NCBI GenBank assembly: GCA_011799875.1
Contig: CM022299.1
Span: 350,034,526 to 350,098,525, forward strand
Direction: 5' to 3'
From: Thinopyrum elongatum
Lineage: Eukaryota; Streptophyta; Magnoliopsida; Poales; Poaceae
Length of the DNA: 64,000 nucleotides
The position numbers and the translations under genes are program-made. This document shows positions 20,995 through 30,624 of the stretch, one piece after another. The first letter of the stretch is position 1; each line of letters starts with the position of its first letter. The notes beneath the pieces were generated by a model that was not told the origin of the DNA, ran no database searches, and saw only the letters and a program-made list of their open reading frames with translations.

Positions 20995-23760
20995 GATACG
21001 GTCAACGGCCACACCGCCCGCGCGTTCTTCGTGTTTGCCCGTGTGTCTAAACGTGGGGGAGGAGAGAGAGCAGACATGGAACCCACCAGTAAGTGAAGTG
21101 GAATAGTATGTGCTCATGAGCCGGTCCCACTAATGTACTAAAGTTAATATAAAAACATGTTATCCATTAAATAGGCCATGGTAATATAAAAACATTATAT
21201 CAACAAAGGGGAGTACAACAAACGTTGCTACTATGTTGCCTATTGACGTTCGGCTTGAAGGCCCTGGCCGCATGTTCGATCCTCGTCCTTTTTCATTTTT
21301 AATTTATACTAGTAAGGTACACGTGCATTGCACGCATGAGATTTGGCAACCAAATTATGAATAAATACCACACCATAGCATGTAAGCTTTGATTCATATA
21401 TGCATGATGTAGATGTCCATATAATTCTTATAGTTCATCTCATTCAAAATCAATAAGTTTTATAAAAAAGTTAATCTATTTTAAGATTCATGGAATTGTG
21501 CATTGTAGAGCATAAAGTAAAAACAAATAATGGCAATTCATTTAGAAAAAAAATTGGGCAATTATGATACAGAAGATTCTAGAACAAAGGAGAAGTGCTT
21601 GTGTTTTGAGGTTTGTGCATTATGCTGAAATTCAACCATGCAGTCTTCTAGATTGTACATGTGGCAGAATGTGGTGGAATGTAGAAGATATCCAACGGCC
21701 AGTGGTGCTCGGATTTGCCATCTCTACACCGTCGGATTGGCTTCATCCAACGATCATCTTTCAAAGTTATTCGCACACTATATAGGGGTGTAGATATGGG
21801 TCCAAATTTTCTCCATGACAGTTGGGCCCCCCATTGTGTAGTTTGTAGCACTTTAATTTCTGGGTCAAAATTTGTTCCATTACAGGTGGACTCCGGGTTC
21901 ATAATAATTAAAGGGAACACCAGAGTTTTTTTTGCAAAAATACCATGGTGCGACGTGGAAGGTTAGAAAGGGCGTGCGAGAGAGCGGTGACCGAGCCAGA
22001 GGGAAAACAATTGGGGTAGGGGCGGGGGTTGCAACGGTGTTTGGAGTAGTTGTGGGGCGAATGCTACAAAAATATAATCTAAACCCACCAGAATAAATGC
22101 CTTCGCAAATTAATCGAAGGTTGGAGTCCCCCTCGCAATGTAAATAGCTCCGGCTCTGCGAGGGATGGAGAGGTAGCTTCAATGTGTGGAAGAGATGGCG
22201 TGAGAAAGTGAGGTCAATCGATACATAGATAGAGAGACAAAGTGAGTGTGCCCCGACATTCGTTGAAAAGATATATATGCTATGGATAGATATTGTCCGA
22301 TTGAGCTTTTGGGAAGGGTGAGGGCTATAAGAGAGAGCTTGAGAGATGATCCAGTCACAGACAGGTACATATATCGGTTGTGCATGGGAGGAAGCAAGGT
22401 CAATCGATACATAGATAAAGAGAGAGAGATTGAGCGAGTGTGGGTCATCATGCGATCGAAAGAGTGAGACAAGTTGGAGAGAGTGACCTAGATAGACAAT
22501 GTGCGTGAGAGAGTATACACTATGAATATGTCAAATTAGGCCCAAACATAGAGATATATCGTTTGTGTGTGAGAAAGACCGAGGTCAATCGAGACATGCA
22601 TAGAGAGAGAGAGATTGAGCGAGCGTGGGCCGCCATGAGGTCGAAAGAGTGGAACGGCTTGGAGAGACTGATCTAGATAGACAATCTGCGTGAGAGAGTA
22701 TAGAGTGTGTCGATCGAGGCCCGAACAGGGAGATATATCGTTTGTGTGTGAGAGAAAGCGAGGTTAACCGAGACTTAGATAAAGAGAGAGAGATATATTA
22801 AGCGAGTGTGGGCCGCTGTGCGGAAGAAATAGTGAGATGGTCTCTCGAGAATGACCTAGATAGACAATGTGCGTGCGTGCACACGAGAGGGAGGGGGGGG
22901 TCTAGATAGGCAATGCATGTATCTACCGAGAGAGGGTGGGAGGGGGGGAGAGAGAGAGAGCTCGGCACGAAGTGCAATGGCGGGTGTGTGAGAGTTAGAG
23001 ATCGAAACATGGAGAGAAAGAACGAACCTGCGGAAACCAATAGCTTTGTAAGGTAGTTAGGAGAGGAAGATTGATCAATAGAGGAAGTATGTAGCGTGTG
23101 TGCCCAGGGGGGCCTAAAAATAACATTTGAATGTAGATAGTACTATACTTAATATTGACGTTTCAATTTAGTGTACATTGTAAGATTTGAATTGAGGACC
23201 ATGCATATGGTTTCCGTATTTATTTCGAATTTGTGCCATACTAGGTTTGGAAAAGTTGATATTGACTCAATTGTTGTGGTATTTTGTATGTGTGTGGTCA
23301 TATGCTTGAATCCATCCAAAGTTTTCTCACTACCATGGTGTTCATCTTATACATTTATGAATTTGTATTAAAAAAGTAGCATGGATACCGTGAAATGCGA
23401 AATCCACGTTAGAATTGGAGATCGCTATGTGACAAACACACTATAATTAAAAGAACTCCTCATTAATTAATTCATAGTATCTCATTTCGAAGGACTAATT
23501 ATTTGCAAGGAAAACACGGGCATGGTAATACATAGTACAAGATTCGTTTGCCAATGAAAGAAGATTCGTTTGCATTCTCAAATGTAGGCGCACCAGGCAG
23601 ACCAGGGTCGTGTCGTGGTGGTCGCGTGTGTCGTACGGACGCTAGCACCCACCCCTCCCTCCCCCCCCAAAAAAAGAATGACGACAAAAAAGTTCACGCT
23701 TCCACGTTTCGGATTGAAATATCTGGCGGCCCCAATTCCAGCCCTGCAAAATCTCCCTTC
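20995..23760. repeat. Segmental duplication, copy 2
   Basis: This is homologous to 16,720-18,990, with the same landmarks in the same order and strand. It is longer, partly because the 183-bp unit present once near 18,065 occurs four times here (22,215-22,910). 21,300-22,060 lacks a clear counterpart and has no gene. The 3' edge runs into the promoter and first exon of gene a (23,864), so copy 1 may carry an orphan copy of that promoter. Confidence 0.65.
22200..22910. repeat. Tandem repeat, four units of about 183 bp, GA-rich
   Basis: The phrase (G)TCAATCGA(T/G)ACATAGATA(A/G)AGAGAGAGA begins units at 22,215, 22,400, 22,583 and 22,763. CTAGATAGACAATGTGCGTG recurs at 22,490, 22,671 and 22,855. 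The spacing is 180-185 bp. Confidence 0.8.
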
Positions 23761-23863
23761 TCCCCCATCCCCTTCCGCGCCCAGAGCTGTCAAATCCCTA
23801 TTGGCCGCCAACCTAAGAAAAATTTGAATCGCCCTTCGTCTCGTCTCTTTCCCCACCTCTGTG

Positions 23864-26800
23864 ATGGACGACGATGACGAAGACGATGGTCGCGCTTCAC
23901 CACTGCACCGGAGCTACCTCATCTACCCCCTCGTCCACCGCACCGGGTGGTCCACCCACAACGTCGGCCACCGCAACCGATGTGCCTCACAGACACCGAC
24001 TTCCACCGCATCAGGTGCGCTTCACCGACGCCGTCTCCCACCTCACCGGGGCTACTTCACCGAGAACATCGTCGCACCTCCACCCCCCGATCCCGTTGGT
24101 GCTTCACCAACGGCCTCGTCCACCGCATCGTAGCACTCTGCTGCCGCTCGAGATCTTCATTCGTACGCGACCAGCCAACGCCAGCGCATCACCCACAACG
24201 GCTCTGAAGTGACCCGCACTCTAGCTAGGCGAGCATGCCCAAACGCCGGCCCGAACTAGGTATCCACATATCACTCCCTTGTGCACTGTTCTGACGATGT
24301 TTGGATATCCTTTTACTGCTCTCTTAGCTTACATGCCTATGCAACTCTGACTTTAACTCTTATTTCTTCTGGAGGTATCATCTGAAACAAGCAAAACCAT
24401 TTTTAGCGAAGCATGACGGTGCTATAGGAACTGGTACACATCCTACACGCCGGTATAACCTTATAAGTACCTGTCCTCCGGTACAATAGCAAGGTCGATT
24501 CCACTCATTTGATCAACCATTCGCTGTGTCAAAAATGCAGAGGGGGATGCAAGGAGCACAAGGCCTGCACATCCAAGCAAGTGGTAACATGGACTTGTAC
24601 ATGGAACATCCCAAGCGCAAGCAGAGCTGCAGTGAGCCTATACAATGAGCTAGTGTAAGTCCCTGCATTTCATTTAATTCGTACTGGCCTGCGTGTATGA
24701 TTTGTGTGCAGTGGCGGATCCACGAATTCAAGTTACCAGGGGCAAAAATTTAACTTAAAAAATACGAAGGCACTTGCACTCCGGAAATCAACATAACTTG
24801 AGAAATGTGAAGCTACATGCACTTTCAAAACCAGCTAATGATCCAAAGTAGTTCCAGATTATAAAACACTAAATGATGTAAGCACCAAAAGACACAAAAT
24901 GCAACATGGTGTACAAGGACTACTAACATGGACTGTCCCTGCTTGATTATTCGTTCTCTGGCCGAAAATATCCAAGTGTAATTGCACCTATAACTAGTGC
25001 GCAAACTGCATATCAATATATCTATCCTGCACAAGTATGCCAATAGTTTCAAACAACAGATTAGAAAATTATTTATGCTAGGTTGTCATGATATGGGGAC
25101 TTTCTGGTATATGGCCTCGACGTTTCCTCAAGGCATGAAAATGTACTATAATTTGCTTGTCATCAATTCCTGCAAATCCCTATCTCTCTCTCCACATAGC
25201 AGATCATCATTAGACACTAAATCCTTCAATGGGAGCTTGCAAAATGCTTGCATTAGATCCCTCATTAGACACTATATGTTCATCACCAGGAGCATGTAAT
25301 TTTTTTTGCATCAAATCCGTCATTAGCACTCTGTTCATTAGTCACTTCAGGCTCAAGAACAACATGAGCTCATATGTTTGCATCGGAAACTTGATTAGAC
25401 ACATCAGGTTCAGTATTGATTGGGGGAGTTACAAAATAAGCAGAAATTGGTTTCATTTTCTTATAGATTCCCTACATACAAGCAGTTTTACAACACCGTC
25501 AGGTTTAACTATTGGCCAGAAATTGAAAAGTTGAATTAGATATAATCAGGGATGTGATGTACCCGCTAGTTGTGCATGCTGCTCTTGCAAGCTGCGACTG
25601 TCCGTTTGCGCAAGCTCGATGCCATGCCCGTGCTACCACCGCTGCCTCCCACGCAGGCTACACCCAGGGTTGGATCTTCATCTTCTTGTCCTTCCATTCG
25701 CTTGAAGCCCGACGACCAGCGTCCAACGAGGGCACGAGGAAGTGCTGTGTCAGTCTGTCCAGCGGCGGCTAGGTTAGGAGCGAACTAGACTGGAGGCTGG
25801 AGCAAACGAATTGGGGATTTTTCCTGCTGTCGATCGATATGGGAGGCGCTCGTTTGGGCCGCTAGCCTGCTATAGGGCCTGCCTTGCACTTATGTTATTG
25901 GCCCATCCAAATTGAAACATTTTTTTCATTTTTTACATTGCCTGCTCGTGCGCTGGGACGAACAAAACTAGCCTGGGCCAACCTGGACGACTTAAACTAG
26001 GTGCGCACTTTCCAACCACCCGAGGCGGCCGCCCATACCAGCCCCTATGATGGCGTCGCCCCTTTTTGCATGTATGATTGGGGTAGTGAAAAATATTCCA
26101 GTGGCGCTTTTGATTTACCCACAGAATGGTTGAATTGCTTGTTTCTATGAACTGAGTTCACCAACAATGTGAAGGATGCCAGTCTTTTCATCCTATTGTA
26201 GATTGCTTAGATCTCGATATGCCAAATGTAATCGCATGAAATATACAGTAAACCCAGTGTGATGTATGTTGCTACAACTAGTTCGACAACCTGTCCTCGT
26301 ATAACATATCAAGGACACACCATCTTATCAGATTAACCATTAGACTTACCAATGCAGTGTGGGAAGAAAAAAGTATTGGGACTGCGTATCCAAGCAATTG
26401 ATGCCATGGACTCCTTCGTAGAACCTTGTAAGCGAAAAAGAAGTTGCAGTGTGCCTGTACAAAGAGCTAGCGTAAGTTCAGTTACCTGCTTCTCGGAATT
26501 TTAGTTAGCCACTGATTGCAAAATTGTTCAATTATGTTGCTTGGCTTAATTTAGTTTGCTACTAATTACATAATGCCATAGCCTGTTAATCCTATTATAG
26601 ACTGCACCTATCTATGTGTTTGATACTTACTATTAAGAATTACCTGTTTGCCTGAACTTAAATAGCTACTTAAGCACGTAGATAGCTGGTCATATGTACT
26701 TCTAGGGTGCAACAAAATTCATGTGTAATTTACGTTCTGATACCCTATTTGTTTAAATGGTTTGCTGTTATCACTTGTAGCACCAGTAATGTTTGCATGT

Positions 26801-27978
26801 TCATAGACAGATAACTGTTAGGTTTATATGAGGGACAACGTCTTTTTAACTTATATATATGTGTCGGAATTATTTTGCTTACATAAAAGAAATTTACAGA
26901 TGTATGTGTTGCTGGTAAACGGTACCGACTTGTTACTTTAATACGTTGCCAAGAACTTGTTAGTTTTACCAGTTCATGTGTAATTAAATATGTTGCCAAA
27001 ACTGGTTAGTTTTACTAGTTTGATGTTAGTTTCTTATGGCTCTTGCAACACTTTATTTATGATTGCTAACATTCAAGTTTGCAGGATCCGACTGAAACTC
27101 CGTTGGCACAACAGGTATGTTTTCAAAAACTTCCTTGTTTACCTGGTTTGCTGTTGTAACTTGTTGTTGTAATCATCTTATCAACTTCAAGTTTTCAGGA
27201 TCCAATTGGAAGTCCAATTGCACAGCAGGTACATTTTCAAAAATATATTTGTGTAACAGGTTTGCTGCTGTAACTTGTTGCTCTAATCAAGTTACTGACT
27301 ACTCAACTTTTCAGGATCTAAGAGAAGCTCCAATGCCACAACAGGTTCCTTTTGCAAAACTTGTTTGTTTAACTGCTTTGCTGCTGCAACCGGTTGCTCT
27401 AATCACGTTACTGGCTACTTAACTTTTCAGGATCCAAGAGAAACTCCAATGCCACAACAGGTACCTTTTGCAAAACTTGTCTGTTTAACTGCTTTGCTGT
27501 TGCAACCAGTTACAATGATGTTAATAACTACTTTTCAGCATCCAATCAAAGCTCTTTAATTCCTAGTTTGTTTAACTGGTTTGCTATTCTAACTCCCAGT
27601 TGAGATGTTTTGCTAACTTCACCTTTTCGGAATCCAATCAGAACTTTAATGGCAAAACAGGTTAGCCCAAGATCAAAGAACGAGGTCCCCATAGACGTTG
27701 TATCATCCCATAGCAGTGGCACCGGCCCAATCGTTCATCATGAATTGCCAACTGCTGATGCTCTAGAGGCTAAACTATTGGTAGAAAGAGATTCTGCTTC
27801 TGCACTTAGAGATGAAGTTGACATGTTGAGGAAGCAGACTGCAAAATCACAAGCAGTACTCAAGACAACCATTAAATATTTGGTGGATTTCAAAATGAAG
27901 CAAGCTGAGACTAACCGCATTGTTAAGGTCCTGAAGGAAAAAAGGAAATTAAATTCCCACTTGGTAAATCATACGTGA
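23864..27978 (+). CDS. Gene a: split gene with duplicated exons and coiled-coil C-terminus (function unknown)
   Basis: A first exon may start at ATG 23,864 (MDDDDEDDGRASP). Well-bordered exons follow. A 114-nt exon is present twice (24,541-24,654 and 26,358-26,471, both CAG| ... |GTAAGT). Four intact 30-nt exons lie at 27,085-27,114, 27,199-27,228, 27,315-27,344 and 27,431-27,460, each coding a D-P/L-...-P-x-x-Q-Q decapeptide in phase 0. A degenerate unit is at 27,539, and a sixth unit (27,631-27,660) is fused to the last exon, which codes a coiled coil (ALEAKLLVERDSASALRDEV and onward) to TGA at 27,976-27,978. The coiled coil resembles those of genes b and c, so a TNPA-like, CACTA-derived origin is likely, but no TNPA core was found. 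The first 114-nt exon copy has an in-frame TGA (24,646-24,648). The full exon chain between 24,200 and 26,358 is uncertain. Confidence 0.5.
24541..24654 (+). repeat. 114-nt exon, copy 1 (gene a)
   Basis: It is flanked by AATGCAG and GTAAGT and codes R-G-M-Q-G...P-K-R-K-Q-S-C-S-E-P-I-Q-stop-A-S. It aligns without gaps to 26,358-26,471. TGA replaces AGA of copy 2 at codon 36. Confidence 0.75.
24703..26070. mobile_element. 1.37-kb insertion flanked by a 9-bp direct repeat (MULE-like?)
   Basis: TGTATGATT occurs at 24,694-24,702 and again at 26,071-26,079. The insert starts TGTGTGCAGTGGCGGATCC and ends GGCGTCGCCCCTTTTTGCA. A 9-bp target duplication suits Mutator-like elements. The terminal inverted repeats are weak, and inside no transposase was recognised; frames are short and AT-rich. 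The insertion lies in the intron between the two 114-nt exon copies of gene a. Confidence 0.5.
26358..26471 (+). repeat. 114-nt exon, copy 2 (gene a)
   Basis: It is flanked by AATGCAG and GTAAGT. It reads open in phase 0 and codes a basic K-R-K-R-S-C-S motif with S-V-P-V-Q-R-A-S at the end. This is the intact member of the exon pair. Confidence 0.75.
27085..27660 (+). repeat. Array of 30-nt exons with about 85-nt introns (period about 115 bp)
   Basis: The exons start at 27,085, 27,199, 27,315, 27,431, 27,539 and 27,631. The first four have TTTGCAG or TTTTCAG acceptors and CAG|GT donors and code DPTETPLAQQ, DPIGSPIAQQ, DLREAPMPQQ and DPRETPMPQQ. Unit 5 lost its reading frame and donor; unit 6 has TTTTCGG in place of the acceptor. 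The intron bodies are also similar to each other (TTTGCAAAACTTGT, TAACTGCTTTGCTG), so whole exon-intron units were duplicated. Confidence 0.88.
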
Positions 27979-28910
27979 AATGTTTTTTCCATCGTTGAAT
28001 AACCTTTGTGTTGTTTGTTCATGTAATCGATCAAACCATTTGTTTTAGAGATCATGTAATAATTGTTTTTTGGTTTGTAATTTTTTTAGCACGAGTCTGT
28101 ATTAATTGATAACACTCTAAGACATTTCATTTTGATTGCTGTGCCAGACCTACAAATATGCCAATCGGGCTGAATATGCATTTGACAATAATAGTAGTAT
28201 AGATGGTCCTTAAGTGGCACGCATCTGAAAGGGCCAAGTTGCTGTACTAGCTTTGCTAAAAAAATGATGCTCTTCTAGCAAAAAAAGTACAGCGTCTTGG
28301 CTTATGTATGTTAGTTGATATTATTGATCCATATACTCTATAAGTGTTTATATGTCTGTTAGTTTTGTACATTATTGGTTGATTGACTCAGTATTTTGAA
28401 TCTTGAGACATCGCTTGTGTACATATCTAAATGGGAATACACTATATGTTGCGTGTGTCATACATGTTACACTTGAGTTGGACATAAAGTGGTTTCAAAT
28501 ATTCGAATTCACCTTGAACTGGATTCTACCTTCTGAATTCGAGTATCGGCATTTGTACATATTCATATATGATAGTGGAATACATCTTTGTTGTGCTTTT
28601 GAAGATATATAAAAAAACATAGAATGATTTATAAATATTCGTATAAGAATATGAAATGGATTCGAATTTAGTTGCCAGGGTAAACATGAATGCTTATTGT
28701 CCCAAAATTTGAAAGAAGGGGCAAAATATCTACTCCCACGTCGGCTGCCCGAAGCCAGTGTTTGCGAGATGGAAATTACTGTCTACCCCTTACACGGACA
28801 ATCCATCGGCCCGATTTCCACTGCTCTCAATAGGGGTAGGTTAGTAACTTCAATTAGACATGACACGACTGCCTCTGAGCCCATTCAGACACGGTGGGCG
28901 CCAAACGTGG
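27979..28910. other. 3' flank of gene a and far 5' flank of gene b
   Basis: 27,979-28,700 is AT-rich with no protein-like frame and no CACTA terminus. From about 28,735 the sequence is GC-richer and resembles the upstream repeats of gene b at 37,320-37,745 (AATAGGGGTAGGTTAGTAACTTCA, CCATTCAGACACGGTGGGCGCC). The gypsy element entered at 28,910. Confidence 0.5.
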
Positions 28911-29748
28911 TGTCGGGGTACGACACCTATGGGATCCAAGGAACCCCTTTACGATTCGGCGGGGGGAGAGGTATACGCAAAGAGCAGAACCAACGATCGA
29001 CGCGGGAAGTTTTTACCCAGGTTCAGGCCGCTAATCAGCGTAAAACCCTACTCCTGCCTCGTGTTATTATCAGTGTTCTTGAGCCCAGCCTTTAGGAGCG
29101 CTCGCTGTGAACAGTACGTTCAAAGAGCAGCTATGCATGCAGAATGGGCCAGAAGTTCTCCTCCCCTGTAGCAGTTGCCTTGGGCCTCCTTTTATACGCT
29201 CAAAGAGGTCACCACAGTGGCAAAATGTACATACATTGAGGTGTAAAGTAGCTACAGGGTCATCATACCTAACCCCTGACGGATTAGGACAAACGCATTT
29301 AATGCACCGTGAGGTGTCCGTTTAGGTGTCTTCACTTTCTTGGGGATGGAAAAAGGGGCCATCCCATCGGCACCGCTTAAGCTCTCTTCCATTGGCGCGT
29401 CGCCACGCGTCCAAAGAAGGACCCAGAATGTCAGGTTTGTCACTGTGCTAGAGCAGTGGCACAGCAACAAAACCTTGCCGGGCGCTGAAGCTTGCCAGGC
29501 ACCAAGCCTTGCCGGGCGCCAATCCTTGCCGGGCTCCGCAGGCCACCCCGGCAAGATCTTGCCGGGGAAGCTGGCCTTCGGATTCCAGCTCTTCTTATCT
29601 GCTGATCCTCAGATCTCTAACTTGATGATTTCTTTGGTGGCTTGAATCGACCTCGAACTGTTCCCCGGCAAGCCTTGCCGCGAGAATGGCTACAACTGCC
29701 CATGCACAAGTACGGGGTACTAGTGGCCCAATACTTAGTACACCGACA
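28911..29748 (-). repeat. Gypsy LTR, left copy (3' LTR of the element)
   Basis: 838 bp, TG...CA ends. It contains a short tandem repeat of CTTGCCGGGCGCCAAGC-like units (about 29,472-29,535), one unit shorter than in the other LTR. Confidence 0.93.
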
Positions 29749-29762
29749 GGAGCCCCCGGGCC
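29749..29762 (-). other. Polypurine-tract-like site
   Basis: On the minus strand GGCCCGGGGGCTCC lies directly before the 3' LTR, the expected place for plus-strand priming of a gypsy element. It is not a pure purine run. Confidence 0.5.
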
Positions 29763-30150
29763 TAGGCCATACACGAGTGCGAGGCGTTGTTGGGCTAGGC
29801 CCAAATAGTGCACGGGCACGCGTGGTAGGGGATTAACTGCTCGTAAATATCTCGTTTACTGTGCCCTCCACTACACACACCGAGCGCGCGACATGGGAAG
29901 CGTGCCTCAAAGGCTGCAACTGCAACGCACCTATAGAGGCGCTTTCACATTGGGGAATAAAAGAGGCAGCCCCGCTCCTTCCCCATAAAAAGGAGAAGCC
30001 GCAGAGGCACAAGCCTATTTACCCCCCTCTTCTTCTCAATCTGGTCGTCGCCATCGCCTTCCTCCTCTCGAGCTCAGAGCGAAGCTTTTTCCTCTTCCGC
30101 CCGCCGCTTCCATGCTCGCTTCACCCCCGGCTTCCGCCCTCACAGCCGCC

Positions 30151-30624
30151 ATGCCGCCCAAGGCCAGCAAAGGCAAGGGCAAGGAAGCGAAAGCCGACGT
30201 CCCGGAGAGCGAACTGGTGAAGATGCGGAAGAAGTATGTCGTCTTCCCCCCATTGCTCGATGCTGAAGCTCTGAAGAGGCGATACCAGTGCATGTGGGCG
30301 AAGGAGACGCAAGCTCACCCCGCCACACGCGTGATTCCAGGTTCTTGTTCCAAAAGTGGATCGGACAGATACCCTTTCTTCGCTGCGTATTTCTATTGCA
30401 GGCTCTGCCCCCCATTTTCCGACTTCTTTAATGATATCATGTACACATACGGCTTCCATCTTCTCGATTTCACGCCGAATGCGGTACTATGCATGTCCAT
30501 CTTTGCCCATCTTTGTGAAAACTTTGCCGGCGTGATTCCCAACTCTACTCTTTTTCGCCATTACTTCTTCTCCCGCATCCAAAAAGGAGAGGCCCTCTCT
30601 GCTTGGCCGTTGCTTCTTGGGTGA
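30151..30624 (+). CDS. Antisense ORF of the gypsy element (Transposase_28/'putative gypsy type transposon domain'), truncated
   Basis: ATG 30,151 (GCCGCCATG, MPPKASKGKGKEAK) opens a plus-strand frame opposite to gag-pol. Residues about 95-150 (DIMYTYGFHLLDFTPNAVLC, then FRHYFFSRI) match the domain found in antisense or accessory frames of many grass gypsy elements. A TATA-like CATAAAAA near 29,985 lies about 165 bp upstream, so it may have its own promoter. After F-F-S-R-I-Q-K-G-E-A-L the frame runs into reversed integrase sequence and stops at 30,622-30,624, so the C-terminus is lost. Its molecular role is unknown. Confidence 0.7.
   Translation: MPPKASKGKGKEAKADVPESELVKMRKKYVVFPPLLDAEALKRRYQCMWAKETQAHPATRVIPGSCSKSGSDRYPFFAAYFYCRLCPPFSDFFNDIMYTYGFHLLDFTPNAVLCMSIFAHLCENFAGVIPNSTLFRHYFFSRIQKGEALSAWPLLLG

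Noticed and set aside
28400..28910. Left terminus (CACTA) for the element carrying gene b
   Set aside because: ACACTATATG at 28,438 lacks the rest of the terminal repeat seen at 44,252 and 55,924.
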